Positions 51,018 to 60,956 of a DNA stretch of 64,000 nt are shown piece by piece. Position 1 is the stretch's first letter. Each line of letters opens with the position of its first letter. The stretch covers positions 372,001-436,000 of the forward strand of contig NZ_FOMH01000003.1 of assembly GCF_900112575.1 (NCBI RefSeq), written 5' to 3'. The notes below the pieces were generated by a model. That model ran no database searches, was not told the origin of the DNA, and saw only the letters and a list, made by a program, of their open reading frames with translations. Both the position numbers and the translations under genes were made by a program. This stretch comes from Flavobacterium phragmitis. GTDB taxonomy: Bacteria > Bacteroidota > Bacteroidia > Flavobacteriales > Flavobacteriaceae.

Positions 51018-52088
51018 TTATTTCAACACCAATCCGACATCGTCTAGATAGATCACATTTCCGCCAAAACCGCCAAATTCTTGATATCCAATTTGAGATA
51101 ATTCAGTTGGATTACCAAGTGAACTATATGGCACCTCAACATAAGTCCATGAAGTTCTGACATCAACTATCACAATGTTTTTCTCAGTATCTCCATTAGC
51201 AAAAAACTTCACTTTTCCTGCTTTTTCACCTTTAACCCAAAATCTTACCGCTTTGAATTTATCTGTATCATGATAAGACCAATTATTAATACCAATTACA
51301 TATCCATCCCATTCTCCTGCCTTCCATTGGATACACTTAGTTCCCTGATAAACATCTTTAGCATAAGCCGCATCAAACTCATTAGTACCATCCCAAAGAG
51401 ATTGCCAGCCCCAAATATTAGTAAAAGCATCGTCATAAATTTCGGAACCTATTACTTGTGGAGCTACCGTTGTTCCAGAGACATTTGTTATCGATAAATT
51501 TTTCAAATAACTTCCTTCAGGAACTTTAACCACAATTTCTGTTAATGTTGAAGAAATCGGCTCTACTCGAATATCTCCAAAATTAACTACAGGACGCAAG
51601 AAATATTCACCAGTAATGGTGATGATATCTCCTGGGTTTGGATTGACAGGAAATCCTGTAATATTAGGATTTGGAGGTCTGATAGCTATTTTATAACTCA
51701 AAGTTCCTTTACCTGTAACTATCTTCATCTCATCCATTTCATTGTAGTACGGTGTTTTTGCATCGACCAATACCACAATAGCATTATCTGTTACGAAAGT
51801 TGGATTAAAATAAGACTCTAATCCATTAAATGAAATCGATTTTAATGTAGCAAAACCAGATCCTCTAATGATGTAGTAATTTCCTGCATTAATGATATCC
51901 GTCGGAACATCAACTTCTCGATCTCCTTCAACCAAAGGATCGTCAACAACAGATCTGCTAATTCCAGTCACTTCAAGTTTTCCAGACGAACCTGCTCCAT
52001 CATCATTTGAACAAGAAGCCAACAGCAAAATTGAAATCGAAGCCAAAAAATACAACTTCAATAACATTCTATTTTTTATATTTTTCAT
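51018..52088 (-). CDS. surface glycan-binding lipoprotein (IPT/TIG plus jelly-roll)
   Basis: 356 residues with lipoprotein signal ISILLLASCSNDD (Cys near 26). Two Ig-like IPT/TIG stretches follow (IINAGNYYIIRGSGFATLKS; GFPVNPNPGDIITITGEYFL). The C-terminal ~140 residues (FTNIWGWQSLWDGTNEFDAA ... GGNVIYLDDVGLVLK) match the end module of the 49673 gene, including the closing IYLDDVG. It is the SusE-like partner directly after susD (20-base gap). Expected on the outer-membrane surface, capturing mannan for SusC/D. Confidence 0.8.
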   Translation of the reverse strand: MKNIKNRMLLKLYFLASISILLLASCSNDDGAGSSGKLEVTGISRSVVDDPLVEGDREVDVPTDIINAGNYYIIRGSGFATLKSISFNGLESYFNPTFVTDNAIVVLVDAKTPYYNEMDEMKIVTGKGTLSYKIAIRPPNPNITGFPVNPNPGDIITITGEYFLRPVVNFGDIRVEPISSTLTEIVVKVPEGSYLKNLSITNVSGTTVAPQVIGSEIYDDAFTNIWGWQSLWDGTNEFDAAYAKDVYQGTKCIQWKAGEWDGYVIGINNWSYHDTDKFKAVRFWVKGEKAGKVKFFANGDTEKNIVIVDVRTSWTYVEVPYSSLGNPTELSQIGYQEFGGFGGNVIYLDDVGLVLK

Positions 52089-52108
52089 AGTGATTTACTT
52101 TTAAAAAA

Positions 52109-53671
52109 TTATTTGAAAGCGTAAGGAACTGGCGCCTCTTTCAACTTTGGATTTTTTCTAACTTCAATATCTGGTTTTGGATAAATAAAATCGGTTGGCG
52201 TAGGCGTGTAATGCATTACTCCTTGCGAATCAAAACCTCTATCTTGCTGAGAAATTATATTGATTGCTTCCTGACGTGGCAATCTTCCTAAATCGAACCA
52301 AAATTCTCCTTCAAAAGCAAATTCGACTCTACGCTCATGAAATAAAGCCACTTTTGTTAAAGGCACATTTGCCCCTAAAGTTCCTAGACCCGCTCTAAAC
52401 CTTACTTTATTAAATGATTCTTTTGCTGCTGCATTAGTAGTTTCATCTGCTCCTGCCATAATTGCCTCTGCATGAATTAATAAAAGATCGGCATAACGCA
52501 TAATATAATTACAGTTATTCATTCCTCCCCAAGAATCAGCTGGTCCTGTCTCACTAGTAACTTGGCCTACAACATATTTCTTAACAGCTGCTCCTGTATT
52601 AGCTAATACATCCGGATATTTTGTTTTGTCCATAACAAAACCTACAACACCGTCTCCTTTCATGTTAGGATAAGAATCCCCATAAATCATAAAAGACTCT
52701 TTTCTTCTTAAATCTCCAATTTCAAAAGCATCCTGAACATCATTACTTGGAACATAAGTAGCACCATACGAAGCATTATCATTCAAAATATCTAAACCAT
52801 ATTGAATATTAGAGAAATTCCCTCCTCCATAAGTATTTATAGCTCCAGACCATTGCCAAGAATAAATAGATTCTTCGTTGTTATTTTTACTTGTCAAAAA
52901 CAAATCTGCGAAATTTGGCAGTAATCCAAACTCACCAGAGTTAATTACCTTTTCAGCCATTACTTTAGAATCTGCATATTTTTTTTCATATAAATATACT
53001 TTGGCTAAAAATGCTTCGGCAGAACCTTGAGTCACAAAAATGTTCTCTCCACCAGGAGTTCTAGATCTCATTCTTGCTTTAAGATTTGCTGCTGCAAATT
53101 TCAAATCATTTTCAATGAAGGTATACACATCTTCAATTCTGTTGGTATTAACTAGAGGATCCTTAGCCAAAGCTAAATTATCTTCTATAATTGGCACTGG
53201 TCCATACAAACGAACCAAATAAAAATAGGCAATCGCTCTAAAGAAATGTGCCTCAGCAATAGTATTTTTAATCACTGCTCTGCTCACATTAGCCGTAGCA
53301 TTTTTTTCAATATTATTAATTAAGTTATTGGACTGTGCTACAATTGCAAAACAAGCTCTCCAAGGATCCAGCAAAATTGGACTATCAGAAGTCAATTTAA
53401 ACTGAATCAGCTCTGGTCCATCAGCATAGGCTAAACAGTTTCCAGATGAAAGCTCAGACAATGCGTAAAAGTTCTTAGTATAATAAGGAGCCCACATTGC
53501 ACCATACATTCCATAAGTAGTTCTTGCAACCTGCTCATCAGTATTATAAAACTGGTCACTGCTGTAACTATCTTCAGATGGGCGATCCAAAAAATCTTCG
53601 CTACAAGAAGTAGTTGCCAAACCTAGTGTTAAGAATAAAACCAAGGTCTTTATATTGATATATTTTTTCAT
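52109..53671 (-). CDS. SusD/RagB-family nutrient-binding lipoprotein
   Basis: 520 residues. Lipoprotein signal ends TTSCSEDFLDRPSEDSYSSD (Cys 23, the usual SusD CxxDFLD start). TPR-like helices typical of SusD (FFRAIAYFYLVRLYGPVPII; AEAFLAKVYLYEKKYADSKV) and the RagB C-terminal part (LIHAEAIM; VRFRAGLG; ERRVEFAFEGEFWFDLGRLP) are clear. It forms the lid over the SusC transporter and binds oligosaccharide at the surface. It starts 11 bases after susC on the minus strand. The substrate is inferred to be beta-mannan from neighbouring enzymes. Confidence 0.95.
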   Translation of the reverse strand: MKKYINIKTLVLFLTLGLATTSCSEDFLDRPSEDSYSSDQFYNTDEQVARTTYGMYGAMWAPYYTKNFYALSELSSGNCLAYADGPELIQFKLTSDSPILLDPWRACFAIVAQSNNLINNIEKNATANVSRAVIKNTIAEAHFFRAIAYFYLVRLYGPVPIIEDNLALAKDPLVNTNRIEDVYTFIENDLKFAAANLKARMRSRTPGGENIFVTQGSAEAFLAKVYLYEKKYADSKVMAEKVINSGEFGLLPNFADLFLTSKNNNEESIYSWQWSGAINTYGGGNFSNIQYGLDILNDNASYGATYVPSNDVQDAFEIGDLRRKESFMIYGDSYPNMKGDGVVGFVMDKTKYPDVLANTGAAVKKYVVGQVTSETGPADSWGGMNNCNYIMRYADLLLIHAEAIMAGADETTNAAAKESFNKVRFRAGLGTLGANVPLTKVALFHERRVEFAFEGEFWFDLGRLPRQEAINIISQQDRGFDSQGVMHYTPTPTDFIYPKPDIEVRKNPKLKEAPVPYAFK

Positions 53672-53682
53672 AAGAGTAGTAA

Positions 53683-56600
53683 TTAAAATTCTAAATTCAT
53701 TCCAAAAGTGAAACTACGATTGGTAGGATAACGACCAGAATCAATTCCTGATAATAATGGATCTTGATTGTACGATCCTACCTCTGGATCATAACCAGTG
53801 TATTTGGTAAATGTGTAAAGATTTTGAATACCAAAATAAAATCTTAATTTACTAATGCTCGCTTTTGAAATCACGTCAGAAGGCAGATTATAACCTAAAG
53901 TTACTTGCTGGATTCTTAGATAGGAACCGTCCTCTACATAACGATCAGAGATAGCTATATTTGGATGTCCGTCACCACCATCAGGTCTTGGGTATTTGGC
54001 ATCCGTATTTTCTGGCGTCCAAAAATCTGCAGCTTCTGCCAATTGATTTTCATACAAACGTTGGTTTTTAGTACCTGCACGTCTTGTTAAGTTCATTACT
54101 TTATTACCATAGACTCCTTGTAACAGAACCCCTAAATCAATATTTTTATAGGTAAATGTATTGTTGAAACCATAAGTGAATTTTGGCTGTGGATTACCAA
54201 TATAAGTCAAATCCTTTTCATCAATAAGACCATCTTTGTTTTGATCTACATACTCAACGTCTCCTAACTGACTTTTTACCGCTTTATTTCCTGTAAAAGG
54301 AATAGGTGCATTTGCCAATTGTTCATTCGTTCTGATTATACCAACAGACTGATATCCGTAAAACTGACCAACTGCCTGACCAACTATTGTTTTAGTTACT
54401 GCTTTTGTAGTATAATCATTAAGCATTACATCTTTAGTCAAATCAAAATTATCCTGCAGGCTTAACAATTTACCTCTATTAGTTGAGAAAGTCGCTTTTG
54501 AAGTCCAAGAAAAATTCTTCCCAAACTTATTATTATAATCTAGAGTCATTTCAAAACCTTGGTTTCTTAAGCTACCTAAATTTACACTAGGTGCTCCTAA
54601 ACCTCCTTGATAAGCATCTGTTCCTGTAACATAATAAGGTAACGGTAAAACAAATAAAAATCCAGCAGACTGTTTTCTATATACTTCAAACGTTGCTTGC
54701 AGCTTTGATTTAAAAAGTGTAAAATCCAAACCTATATTGGTTTGTTGAGAAGTCTCCCAAGTTAAGTCAGGATTGGCAATGTTATTGACTGTAAAGAAAT
54801 TACCCATAGCCGATTTTATTGCACGAACGGTACTCATGTAACCCCCACCGCCAATATTTTGGTTTCCTGTCTCACCATAACCAACTCTAATTTTGATATT
54901 GTCAATATATTCTCTAGTTCCTTCCATAAAACTTTCGTTTGAAAGTTTCCAAGAACCTGAAATCGAAGGAAAGTAACCCCATTTTTGACCTGGTCCAAAA
55001 TTAGAACTTCCGTCTGCCCTCATTGATGCAAGGAGAGTATATCTATTATCATAATCATAATTAAAAGTTCCGAAGTAAGAGTAAAAAGCAGAGCTTCCTT
55101 TGTATTCTGAAGCCACAAGTGTATCTGGATCACCTAAACTAATAGAATGAACATCATTACTTACCAAACCAGAAACTGTTTGTGAATTTCCGAACCAATG
55201 ACTATCATTAGCCTCTTGAGCTGCTAAGAAATTAAAATGATGATTACCTGCATCAACTTTATAGGTTAAAACGTTTTTAACATTAAGACCATACCAATTG
55301 TTCGCTCTCTCTGTTAGCTGGTTAGTCTCTCTGACTGCGGCACCCCATTTATAAGTAGGTTGAAAACCTTCAAAATTATCCACATTTGTAGATCCTCCAA
55401 ATTCAAATTTATATTCAAGTCCTTTTGCCAATCTGAAGCTCGCATAAAAATTTCCTATAAAATTTTTCTTAATCAGTTTATTAGTATTCATCAAAGCAGA
55501 AGCCACTGGATTGATCCAAACACCAATTGATCCATCTGCCGGTGGTCCTGCATAGTTACCATTAGTATCTTTTACCGCAACATCAGGAGTAGACAAGATA
55601 GAAGTACTAATAATTCCATTACTTGCACCATTAATAGTGATGTCTTCATTGGTAATTCCAGTTCCAAGAGAAACCCCAACTGTCAGCCAATCTTTAAGTT
55701 TGCTGTCAATATTCGTTTTAAAACTATATCTTTTGAAAGCTGAACCAATAACAATACCTTCCTGATTGGTATAACCACCTGAAATATAATAATTAGTACC
55801 ATCTTTTGCACCTGAAAACGAGATCTGATGATTATTCATTATTGCCGTTTTATAAATCTCATCCTGCCAATTTGTTCCTTTACCTAAAACAGATGGCACA
55901 GCAAACTCGTCTCTCGGCGTTACACCGTAAACAGCGGCCAAAGCATTTTGCTGCGCTGCGTATTGACTTAAAGTCATAGTATCTAATAAGCGAGTTACAT
56001 TTTGAACAGAGAAATAGGAATCATATGTGATTTTCCCAGTTCCCTTTTTACCTCTTTTAGTAGTAATAATTACAACCCCATTCGACGCTCTAGAACCATA
56101 AATAGCAGTTGCAGAAGCATCTTTTAAAATATCCATAGTTTCGATATCATTGGGATTCAAAAAAGCAATAGGGCTAGAAGTTACGTTTCCTGTGTTTGCA
56201 CCCAGATAGCCTGTAACAATCGAACCTCCGGTTGCAGTATTTGCAGCATCTCCAGAAATCGGAATACCATCTATTACATACAACGGTTCGTTAGTTCCAG
56301 ATATCGAAGTAGTTCCACGTATTTTCACTGACACACTACTTCCTGGCTGTCCAGAATTATTCGTTACTGCCACCCCTGCAGCACGCCCTTGTAATAATTG
56401 ATCTACTGATACTTGTGGAGAATCTGCAATATCTTTTGAAGTTACTGTAGAAATAGCCCCCGTTAAATCCTTTTTCTTAACGCTACGATATCCTACGTTT
56501 ACCAGAACTTCACGTAAATCCTCTGCACTAAGTTTTAGGACAACATTGATTATCCCTCCATTTTTCACATTAATTGTTTGTGTAACATAGCCAATAAATG

Positions 56601-56850
56601 AAACAGAAATAATAGAATTTGCAGGTGCATCGATAGAATATTTTCCATCAAAATCTGTTGAAACTGTCTTTTTTGTACCTGTAACCACTATGTTCGCTCC
56701 AGGAATAGATAATCCTTTGTCGTCCGATACTGTTCCAGAAACTTTTACCTGAGCCGTAATAAAATTACTTGTCAGTAACAAAAATAATATCAAAGGAGCG
56801 GCTCTGTGGTTAGCCTTCCAATGAATGAAGCTAGTCATTAGTTTTTTCAT
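53683..56850 (-). CDS. SusC/RagA-family TonB-linked outer-membrane transporter
   Basis: 1055 residues. The signal peptide (ending FITAQ) leads to a carboxypeptidase-regulatory-like domain (VKVSGTVSDDKGLSIPGANI) and then the SusC-type plug: VNVGYRSVKKKDLTGAISTV, GVAVTNNSGQPGSSVSVKIR, EPLYVIDGIP and IYGSRASNGVVIITTKRGKK. The barrel continues to the C-terminal SFTFGMNLEF. It imports oligosaccharides with TonB energy together with SusD. First gene of the leftward operon; a promoter with TTG and TAGATTTG lies ~95 bases upstream. The start used is MKKLMTSFIHWKANHRAAPL; a short cytosolic N-extension before the hydrophobic core is normal in SusC. Confidence 0.95.
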   Translation of the reverse strand: MKKLMTSFIHWKANHRAAPLILFLLLTSNFITAQVKVSGTVSDDKGLSIPGANIVVTGTKKTVSTDFDGKYSIDAPANSIISVSFIGYVTQTINVKNGGIINVVLKLSAEDLREVLVNVGYRSVKKKDLTGAISTVTSKDIADSPQVSVDQLLQGRAAGVAVTNNSGQPGSSVSVKIRGTTSISGTNEPLYVIDGIPISGDAANTATGGSIVTGYLGANTGNVTSSPIAFLNPNDIETMDILKDASATAIYGSRASNGVVIITTKRGKKGTGKITYDSYFSVQNVTRLLDTMTLSQYAAQQNALAAVYGVTPRDEFAVPSVLGKGTNWQDEIYKTAIMNNHQISFSGAKDGTNYYISGGYTNQEGIVIGSAFKRYSFKTNIDSKLKDWLTVGVSLGTGITNEDITINGASNGIISTSILSTPDVAVKDTNGNYAGPPADGSIGVWINPVASALMNTNKLIKKNFIGNFYASFRLAKGLEYKFEFGGSTNVDNFEGFQPTYKWGAAVRETNQLTERANNWYGLNVKNVLTYKVDAGNHHFNFLAAQEANDSHWFGNSQTVSGLVSNDVHSISLGDPDTLVASEYKGSSAFYSYFGTFNYDYDNRYTLLASMRADGSSNFGPGQKWGYFPSISGSWKLSNESFMEGTREYIDNIKIRVGYGETGNQNIGGGGYMSTVRAIKSAMGNFFTVNNIANPDLTWETSQQTNIGLDFTLFKSKLQATFEVYRKQSAGFLFVLPLPYYVTGTDAYQGGLGAPSVNLGSLRNQGFEMTLDYNNKFGKNFSWTSKATFSTNRGKLLSLQDNFDLTKDVMLNDYTTKAVTKTIVGQAVGQFYGYQSVGIIRTNEQLANAPIPFTGNKAVKSQLGDVEYVDQNKDGLIDEKDLTYIGNPQPKFTYGFNNTFTYKNIDLGVLLQGVYGNKVMNLTRRAGTKNQRLYENQLAEAADFWTPENTDAKYPRPDGGDGHPNIAISDRYVEDGSYLRIQQVTLGYNLPSDVISKASISKLRFYFGIQNLYTFTKYTGYDPEVGSYNQDPLLSGIDSGRYPTNRSFTFGMNLEF

Positions 56851-56950
56851 AATAAATGTTTGGTTAGTTTAAATTTGTTTATGCCAATTGTTTATTGCCA
56901 ATTTAAGAGATAAAAAAAGCAGGGTGTATTTTTTCTCTTAAATTATTTAA

Positions 56951-56977
56951 CAAATCTATAACAGAGAGAATTATCAA
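56951..56977 (-). promoter_or_regulatory. susC operon promoter
   Basis: On the minus strand TTG (56977-56975) is followed after 16 bases by TAGATTTG (56958-56951). It fits the flavobacterial -33/-7 pattern, giving a leader of ~95 bases. An AT-rich imperfect palindrome (AATATTAT-ATCAT with ATGATAATATT) lies just upstream at 56983-57010 and may be a regulator site. Confidence 0.6.
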
Positions 56978-57180
56978 ATCGATAATATTATATCATTTAA
57001 TGATAATATTTTTACTTTAAACGAATAAAAAAACACATATTAAAATAAAACACATCAAAAATTACATTATTCTCAATGGTAATCCTCAAAAGAACCTAAA
57101 CCATACATAAAAAACAACAAAAACTCAAAAATCAAACGTTTTCGTTAAAAATAATATTTGTTAGTGATAAAAAAGTATCA

Positions 57181-58059
57181 TTATAAAATACGTTTCAAAC
57201 CAGAAAAATCTTCTCTATACTGACTAGGTGTACAGTTTTTCGTCGCTTTGAAACTGCGATTGAAGTTCGCAATATTATTAAAACCTGATTTGAATGCCAC
57301 TTCAGAAACACTCATATCTTTTTCTACCAGCCAACGTGCCGCATAACCAATTCGGATATCATTAATATAATTCACAAAAGTTTTTCCAGTACGTTTTTTA
57401 ATAAAACGATTAAAAGAAATAATAGACATACTGGCTACATTGGCAACATCTTCCAAAGTAATTTTTTCAGCAAAATGTTTCTGCACATATTCGTAAACTA
57501 ATTTCATTTTATCGTAATCATCAAACGTATCATAGTCTACTGTATAAGTAGAAAGCAGACGTTGATTTCTAGAATTTGCCAGATCATATAATAGAGAAGT
57601 AATTTCCAGAAAATAATCCATTCCATCTAGTTTCGAGAGCCTCACAAGCCTTGGCGTCAATTCTTCAGCCGTTTTTTTAGAAAAAAGAATACCATGAATA
57701 GATCGATTAAACATATCCCGAATTGGATTCATGATACGTCTCGACAATAACGATTCGTGAAATAAATCGTTATGAAACTGAATCGTAATCTCATGAATTT
57801 TTTTACTAGTACATTTATTAAGTTCCCAGCCATGATATAAATTTGGCCCAATCAAAACCAGCTCGACATTATCGATTTCTTCAATATTATCTCCCACAAC
57901 TCTCTTCACTCCTTTTCCGTTTAAAATAAAGTTTATTTCGAATTCTGGATGATAATGAACAGGAAAATCGAAGCTGTCTTTTACACGATCGAAAACCAAA
58001 AAACTATCACCTGCTGAAAGAGGCGCAATTTCTCTATAAAAATTTTTTGTAGTACTCAT
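57181..58059 (-). CDS. AraC-family transcriptional regulator of the mannan locus
   Basis: 292 residues from ATG 58059 (MSTTKNFYREIAPLSAGDSF); an in-frame ATG 16 codons upstream is possible. An N-terminal cupin sugar-sensing domain (FDFPVHYHPEFEINFILNGK; LVLIGPNLYHGWEL) precedes two C-terminal HTH motifs at ~195-290 (ITLEDVANVASMSIISFNRF; SVSEVAFKSGFNNIANFNRS). The position between the leftward susC operon and the rightward GH26 operon strongly suggests it controls both. The effector may be a manno-oligosaccharide or disaccharide in the cytoplasm. Most mannan loci of Bacteroides use hybrid two-component regulators; AraC is a common alternative in Flavobacterium. Confidence 0.9.
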   Translation of the reverse strand: MSTTKNFYREIAPLSAGDSFLVFDRVKDSFDFPVHYHPEFEINFILNGKGVKRVVGDNIEEIDNVELVLIGPNLYHGWELNKCTSKKIHEITIQFHNDLFHESLLSRRIMNPIRDMFNRSIHGILFSKKTAEELTPRLVRLSKLDGMDYFLEITSLLYDLANSRNQRLLSTYTVDYDTFDDYDKMKLVYEYVQKHFAEKITLEDVANVASMSIISFNRFIKKRTGKTFVNYINDIRIGYAARWLVEKDMSVSEVAFKSGFNNIANFNRSFKATKNCTPSQYREDFSGLKRIL

Positions 58060-58364
58060 CTTAAAAACTATTTCCAGGAAAGCAATATTTCTCTTTTTTG
58101 ACTGCAATAATATGATATATAATTGATAAAATAATATTAATTACACGATATTCATCCAATTATCTTTGAAAAATAAATTATCATTTCTTCAAAAAGAGCT
58201 TTAATAATAAACATTAATCATTTTTAATGGAATATCTTTTTATAGTTTTAATAATTTTAGAGGCAAATTGCTAAAGAATTTTCGAACAAAATAGTCAATA
58301 GATTTTCAGAACCTAAATCATTGTATCTTTAGCATTTAGCTCCATAACAACTAACAATCCGATA
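58060..58364. other. regulatory gap between araC-type gene and GH26 gene
   Basis: About 300 bases, strongly A+T-rich, without a coding frame. A TATCTTTG box on the plus strand at 58161-58168 matches TAnnTTTG but lies ~195 bases before GH26. A near match TATCTTTA at 58324-58331 is better placed. Neither has a convincing -33 TTG. The promoters for both divergent genes must be here. Confidence 0.4.
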
Positions 58365-59501
58365 ATGAAAAAACATTTTATCATGCTTCTAACAGTTGTA
58401 TTAATTGGTACTTCTTGTAAATCACAGAAAAAACCAAGTGATACAAATTTGTCACTTTCAGATAAAAAAGCAACTTCAGAGACTAAAACACTTTACAAAA
58501 ACTTATATACACTATCTCAAAAAGGTTTTCTATTTGGTCATCAAGACGATTTAGCGTATGGAGTAAAATGGAAATATGAAGATGGACGAAGCGATATAAA
58601 AGATGTTGCTGGCGATTACCCAGCCGTTTATGGATGGGACATTGCAGGCTTGGAGAAAGACAGTCCTAATAATATAGACGGTGTTCCTTTTGCTAAAATG
58701 AAACAATATATTATTGAGGCCAATGCAAGAGGTGGCATTTCAACCATAAGCTGGCATTTTGATAATCCTGCAACAGGAAAAGATGCTTGGGACCATACTC
58801 CAAATTCGTTGAAAACAATTTTACCTGGTGCAGAAAACCATAAAAAATTCATTTCCTGGTTAGACAAAGCCGCGGTTTTCTTCCTGTCTTTAAAAGATAA
58901 AAACGGAAAAAACATTCCAATTCTCTTCAGACCTTTTCATGAACTTACTGGTGGCTGGTTTTGGTGGGGAAAAGGAAATTGTACTCCTGAAGAGTTTAAA
59001 ACGGCTTGGAAATTCACCTTTGACTACCTTCAGAAAAAAGGTGTCCACAATTTAATCTATGTATACAACACTGGTAGTTTTGGCACTGAAGCCGATTTCC
59101 TAACCAACTATCCCGGAGATAATTATGCTGATATTTTAAGTTTTGACACTTATCAAAACAGTAATGATCCGAATGGAGAAAAATTCATAAGTGAAGTTCA
59201 AAAACAATTTAAAATTCTCAATAAAATAGGCACTGAAAAACACAAATTGATCGCATTGGCTGAAGCAGGTTACGAAGCGGTTCCTGATCCAAAATGGTGG
59301 ACAGGTACTTTGTTAAAAGCAATTGGAGATTATAAAATTTCTTATGTCTTATTATGGAGAAATCATGGCTGGCAGGAAAAAGAGCAAAAAATGCATTATT
59401 ACGCACCATTTTCTGGACAAGTAAGTGAGAAAGATTTTGTCGATTTTTATAACCTAGATAAAACTATATTTGAAAAAGACATTCCAAAAAAATTAAAATA
59501 A
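58365..59501 (+). CDS. GH26 endo-beta-1,4-mannanase lipoprotein
   Basis: 378 residues with lipoprotein signal TVVLIGTSCKSQ (Cys18). The GH26 barrel spans ~45-370: FLFGHQDDLAYGVKW, YGWDIAGLEKD, ISTISWHFDNPATG. The acid/base is Glu193 in LFRPFHELTGGWFWWG and the nucleophile Glu300 in ALAEAGYE, both with the family context. It cleaves internal beta-1,4-mannosidic links; as a lipoprotein it may sit on the cell surface and start mannan depolymerisation. First gene of the rightward operon; the symporter gene follows after 36 bases. Confidence 0.95.
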   Translation: MKKHFIMLLTVVLIGTSCKSQKKPSDTNLSLSDKKATSETKTLYKNLYTLSQKGFLFGHQDDLAYGVKWKYEDGRSDIKDVAGDYPAVYGWDIAGLEKDSPNNIDGVPFAKMKQYIIEANARGGISTISWHFDNPATGKDAWDHTPNSLKTILPGAENHKKFISWLDKAAVFFLSLKDKNGKNIPILFRPFHELTGGWFWWGKGNCTPEEFKTAWKFTFDYLQKKGVHNLIYVYNTGSFGTEADFLTNYPGDNYADILSFDTYQNSNDPNGEKFISEVQKQFKILNKIGTEKHKLIALAEAGYEAVPDPKWWTGTLLKAIGDYKISYVLLWRNHGWQEKEQKMHYYAPFSGQVSEKDFVDFYNLDKTIFEKDIPKKLK

Positions 59502-59537
59502 CTGCCCAAAATAAATTAAAACCTTAAAAAATAACCA

Positions 59538-60926
59538 ATGCACGACAAAATCAGTTTAAAAGAAAAAATCGGTTACGGACTTGGAGATGCTGCTTCATCT
59601 ATGTTCTGGAAAATTTTCAGCATGTATTTACTGTTTTTCTACACCGACGTTTTCGGATTAGCACCTGCCGTAGTAGGAACTATGTTTTTAATTACCCGAA
59701 TCTGGGATTCTTGTTTTGACCCAATTGTTGGGATTCTGGCTGACAGAACCAAAAGCAAATGGGGAAAATTTAGACCTTACTTACTTTGGGTAGCTATACC
59801 TTTTGCCGTAATTGGAGTATTAACTTTCTATACACCTGATTTTGATGAAAAAGGCAAAATCATTTATGCCTATGTTACCTATTCTTTAATGATGATGATT
59901 TATTCTTTGATTAATGTTCCTTACGCTTCACTTTTAGGTGTAATGTCTTCTGATCGAAAAGAAAGAAATACACTTTCCTCCTATCGAATGGTTTTTGCTT
60001 TTGGCGGAAGTTTATTAGCGCTTTGGTTAATTGAACCTTTAGTAAATTACTTTGGAGGAAATCTCAATTCTAAATCGGGATGGCTGGCAACAATTGCCGT
60101 TTTCGGATTCATTACAACTATCTTTTTCTGGGCTTGTTTTGCATTCACAAAAGAAAGAATCAAACCTATTGCAGATGAACAAAACAACCTAAAAGAAGAC
60201 CTAAAAGATCTTTGGAAAAATAAACCTTGGTGGATTTTGCTTGGTGCTGGAATTGGAGCATTAGTTTTCAATTCTATTCGTGATGGAGCTGCTGTTTATT
60301 ACTTTAAATATTACGTAAGTAGTGCTGTAAATTTTGATTTTTCACTTTTTGGAAGTGATTTTCACATGACACCAACTTCAATTTATTTGATTTTAGGACA
60401 AGCAGCAAACATCATTGGCGTAATCATCGCTACACCAATTGCCAACAAAATTGGTAAAAAGAAAACCTTTTTTGGAGCTATGGCTTTAGCAGCAATTTTA
60501 AGTCTTATTTTCTATTTATTCGGAAAAGAAGATATTTTCTTAATCATGAGTTTTCAGGTTTTAATCAGTATTTGTGCAGGCTGTATTTTCCCATTAATCT
60601 GGTCCATGTATGCTGACAGCGCCGATTATTCGGAATGGAAACAAGGACGAAGAGCAACAGGATTGGTTTTTTCAGCTTCTTCAATGTCGCAAAAATTCGG
60701 CTGGACCATTGGCGGTGCCGGTGCGGGATGGCTTTTAGGATATTTTGGTTTTCAGGCCAATGTGGAGCAAACCGTGGCAACTCAAAACGGAATTCAATTA
60801 ATGTTAAGCATACTGCCGGCAATTGCAGCGGCTATATCTGTTGCATTCATTTTATTTTACCCTTTATCAGAAGAAAAACTACAAATTATAGAACAGGATT
60901 TAAACGAAAAGAGAGATCAAAATTAA
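59538..60926 (+). CDS. GPH-family sugar:cation symporter (MFS), probably mannobiose
   Basis: 462 residues with about twelve membrane segments. Motifs of the glycoside-pentoside-hexuronide family are clear: KEKIGYGLGDAASSMFWKIF near the start, TRIWDSCFDPIVGILADRTK then SKWGKFRPYLLW, NVPYASLLGVMSSDRKERNT, and SMYADSADYSEWKQGRRATG. It should move a disaccharide or small oligosaccharide across the inner membrane with a cation. Position between GH26 and the phosphorylase/epimerase genes points to mannobiose or mannosylglucose. The next gene begins 30 bases downstream. Confidence 0.93.
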   Translation: MHDKISLKEKIGYGLGDAASSMFWKIFSMYLLFFYTDVFGLAPAVVGTMFLITRIWDSCFDPIVGILADRTKSKWGKFRPYLLWVAIPFAVIGVLTFYTPDFDEKGKIIYAYVTYSLMMMIYSLINVPYASLLGVMSSDRKERNTLSSYRMVFAFGGSLLALWLIEPLVNYFGGNLNSKSGWLATIAVFGFITTIFFWACFAFTKERIKPIADEQNNLKEDLKDLWKNKPWWILLGAGIGALVFNSIRDGAAVYYFKYYVSSAVNFDFSLFGSDFHMTPTSIYLILGQAANIIGVIIATPIANKIGKKKTFFGAMALAAILSLIFYLFGKEDIFLIMSFQVLISICAGCIFPLIWSMYADSADYSEWKQGRRATGLVFSASSMSQKFGWTIGGAGAGWLLGYFGFQANVEQTVATQNGIQLMLSILPAIAAAISVAFILFYPLSEEKLQIIEQDLNEKRDQN

Positions 60927-60956
60927 CAAACAATACAGATAAAGAAATCAATTTAT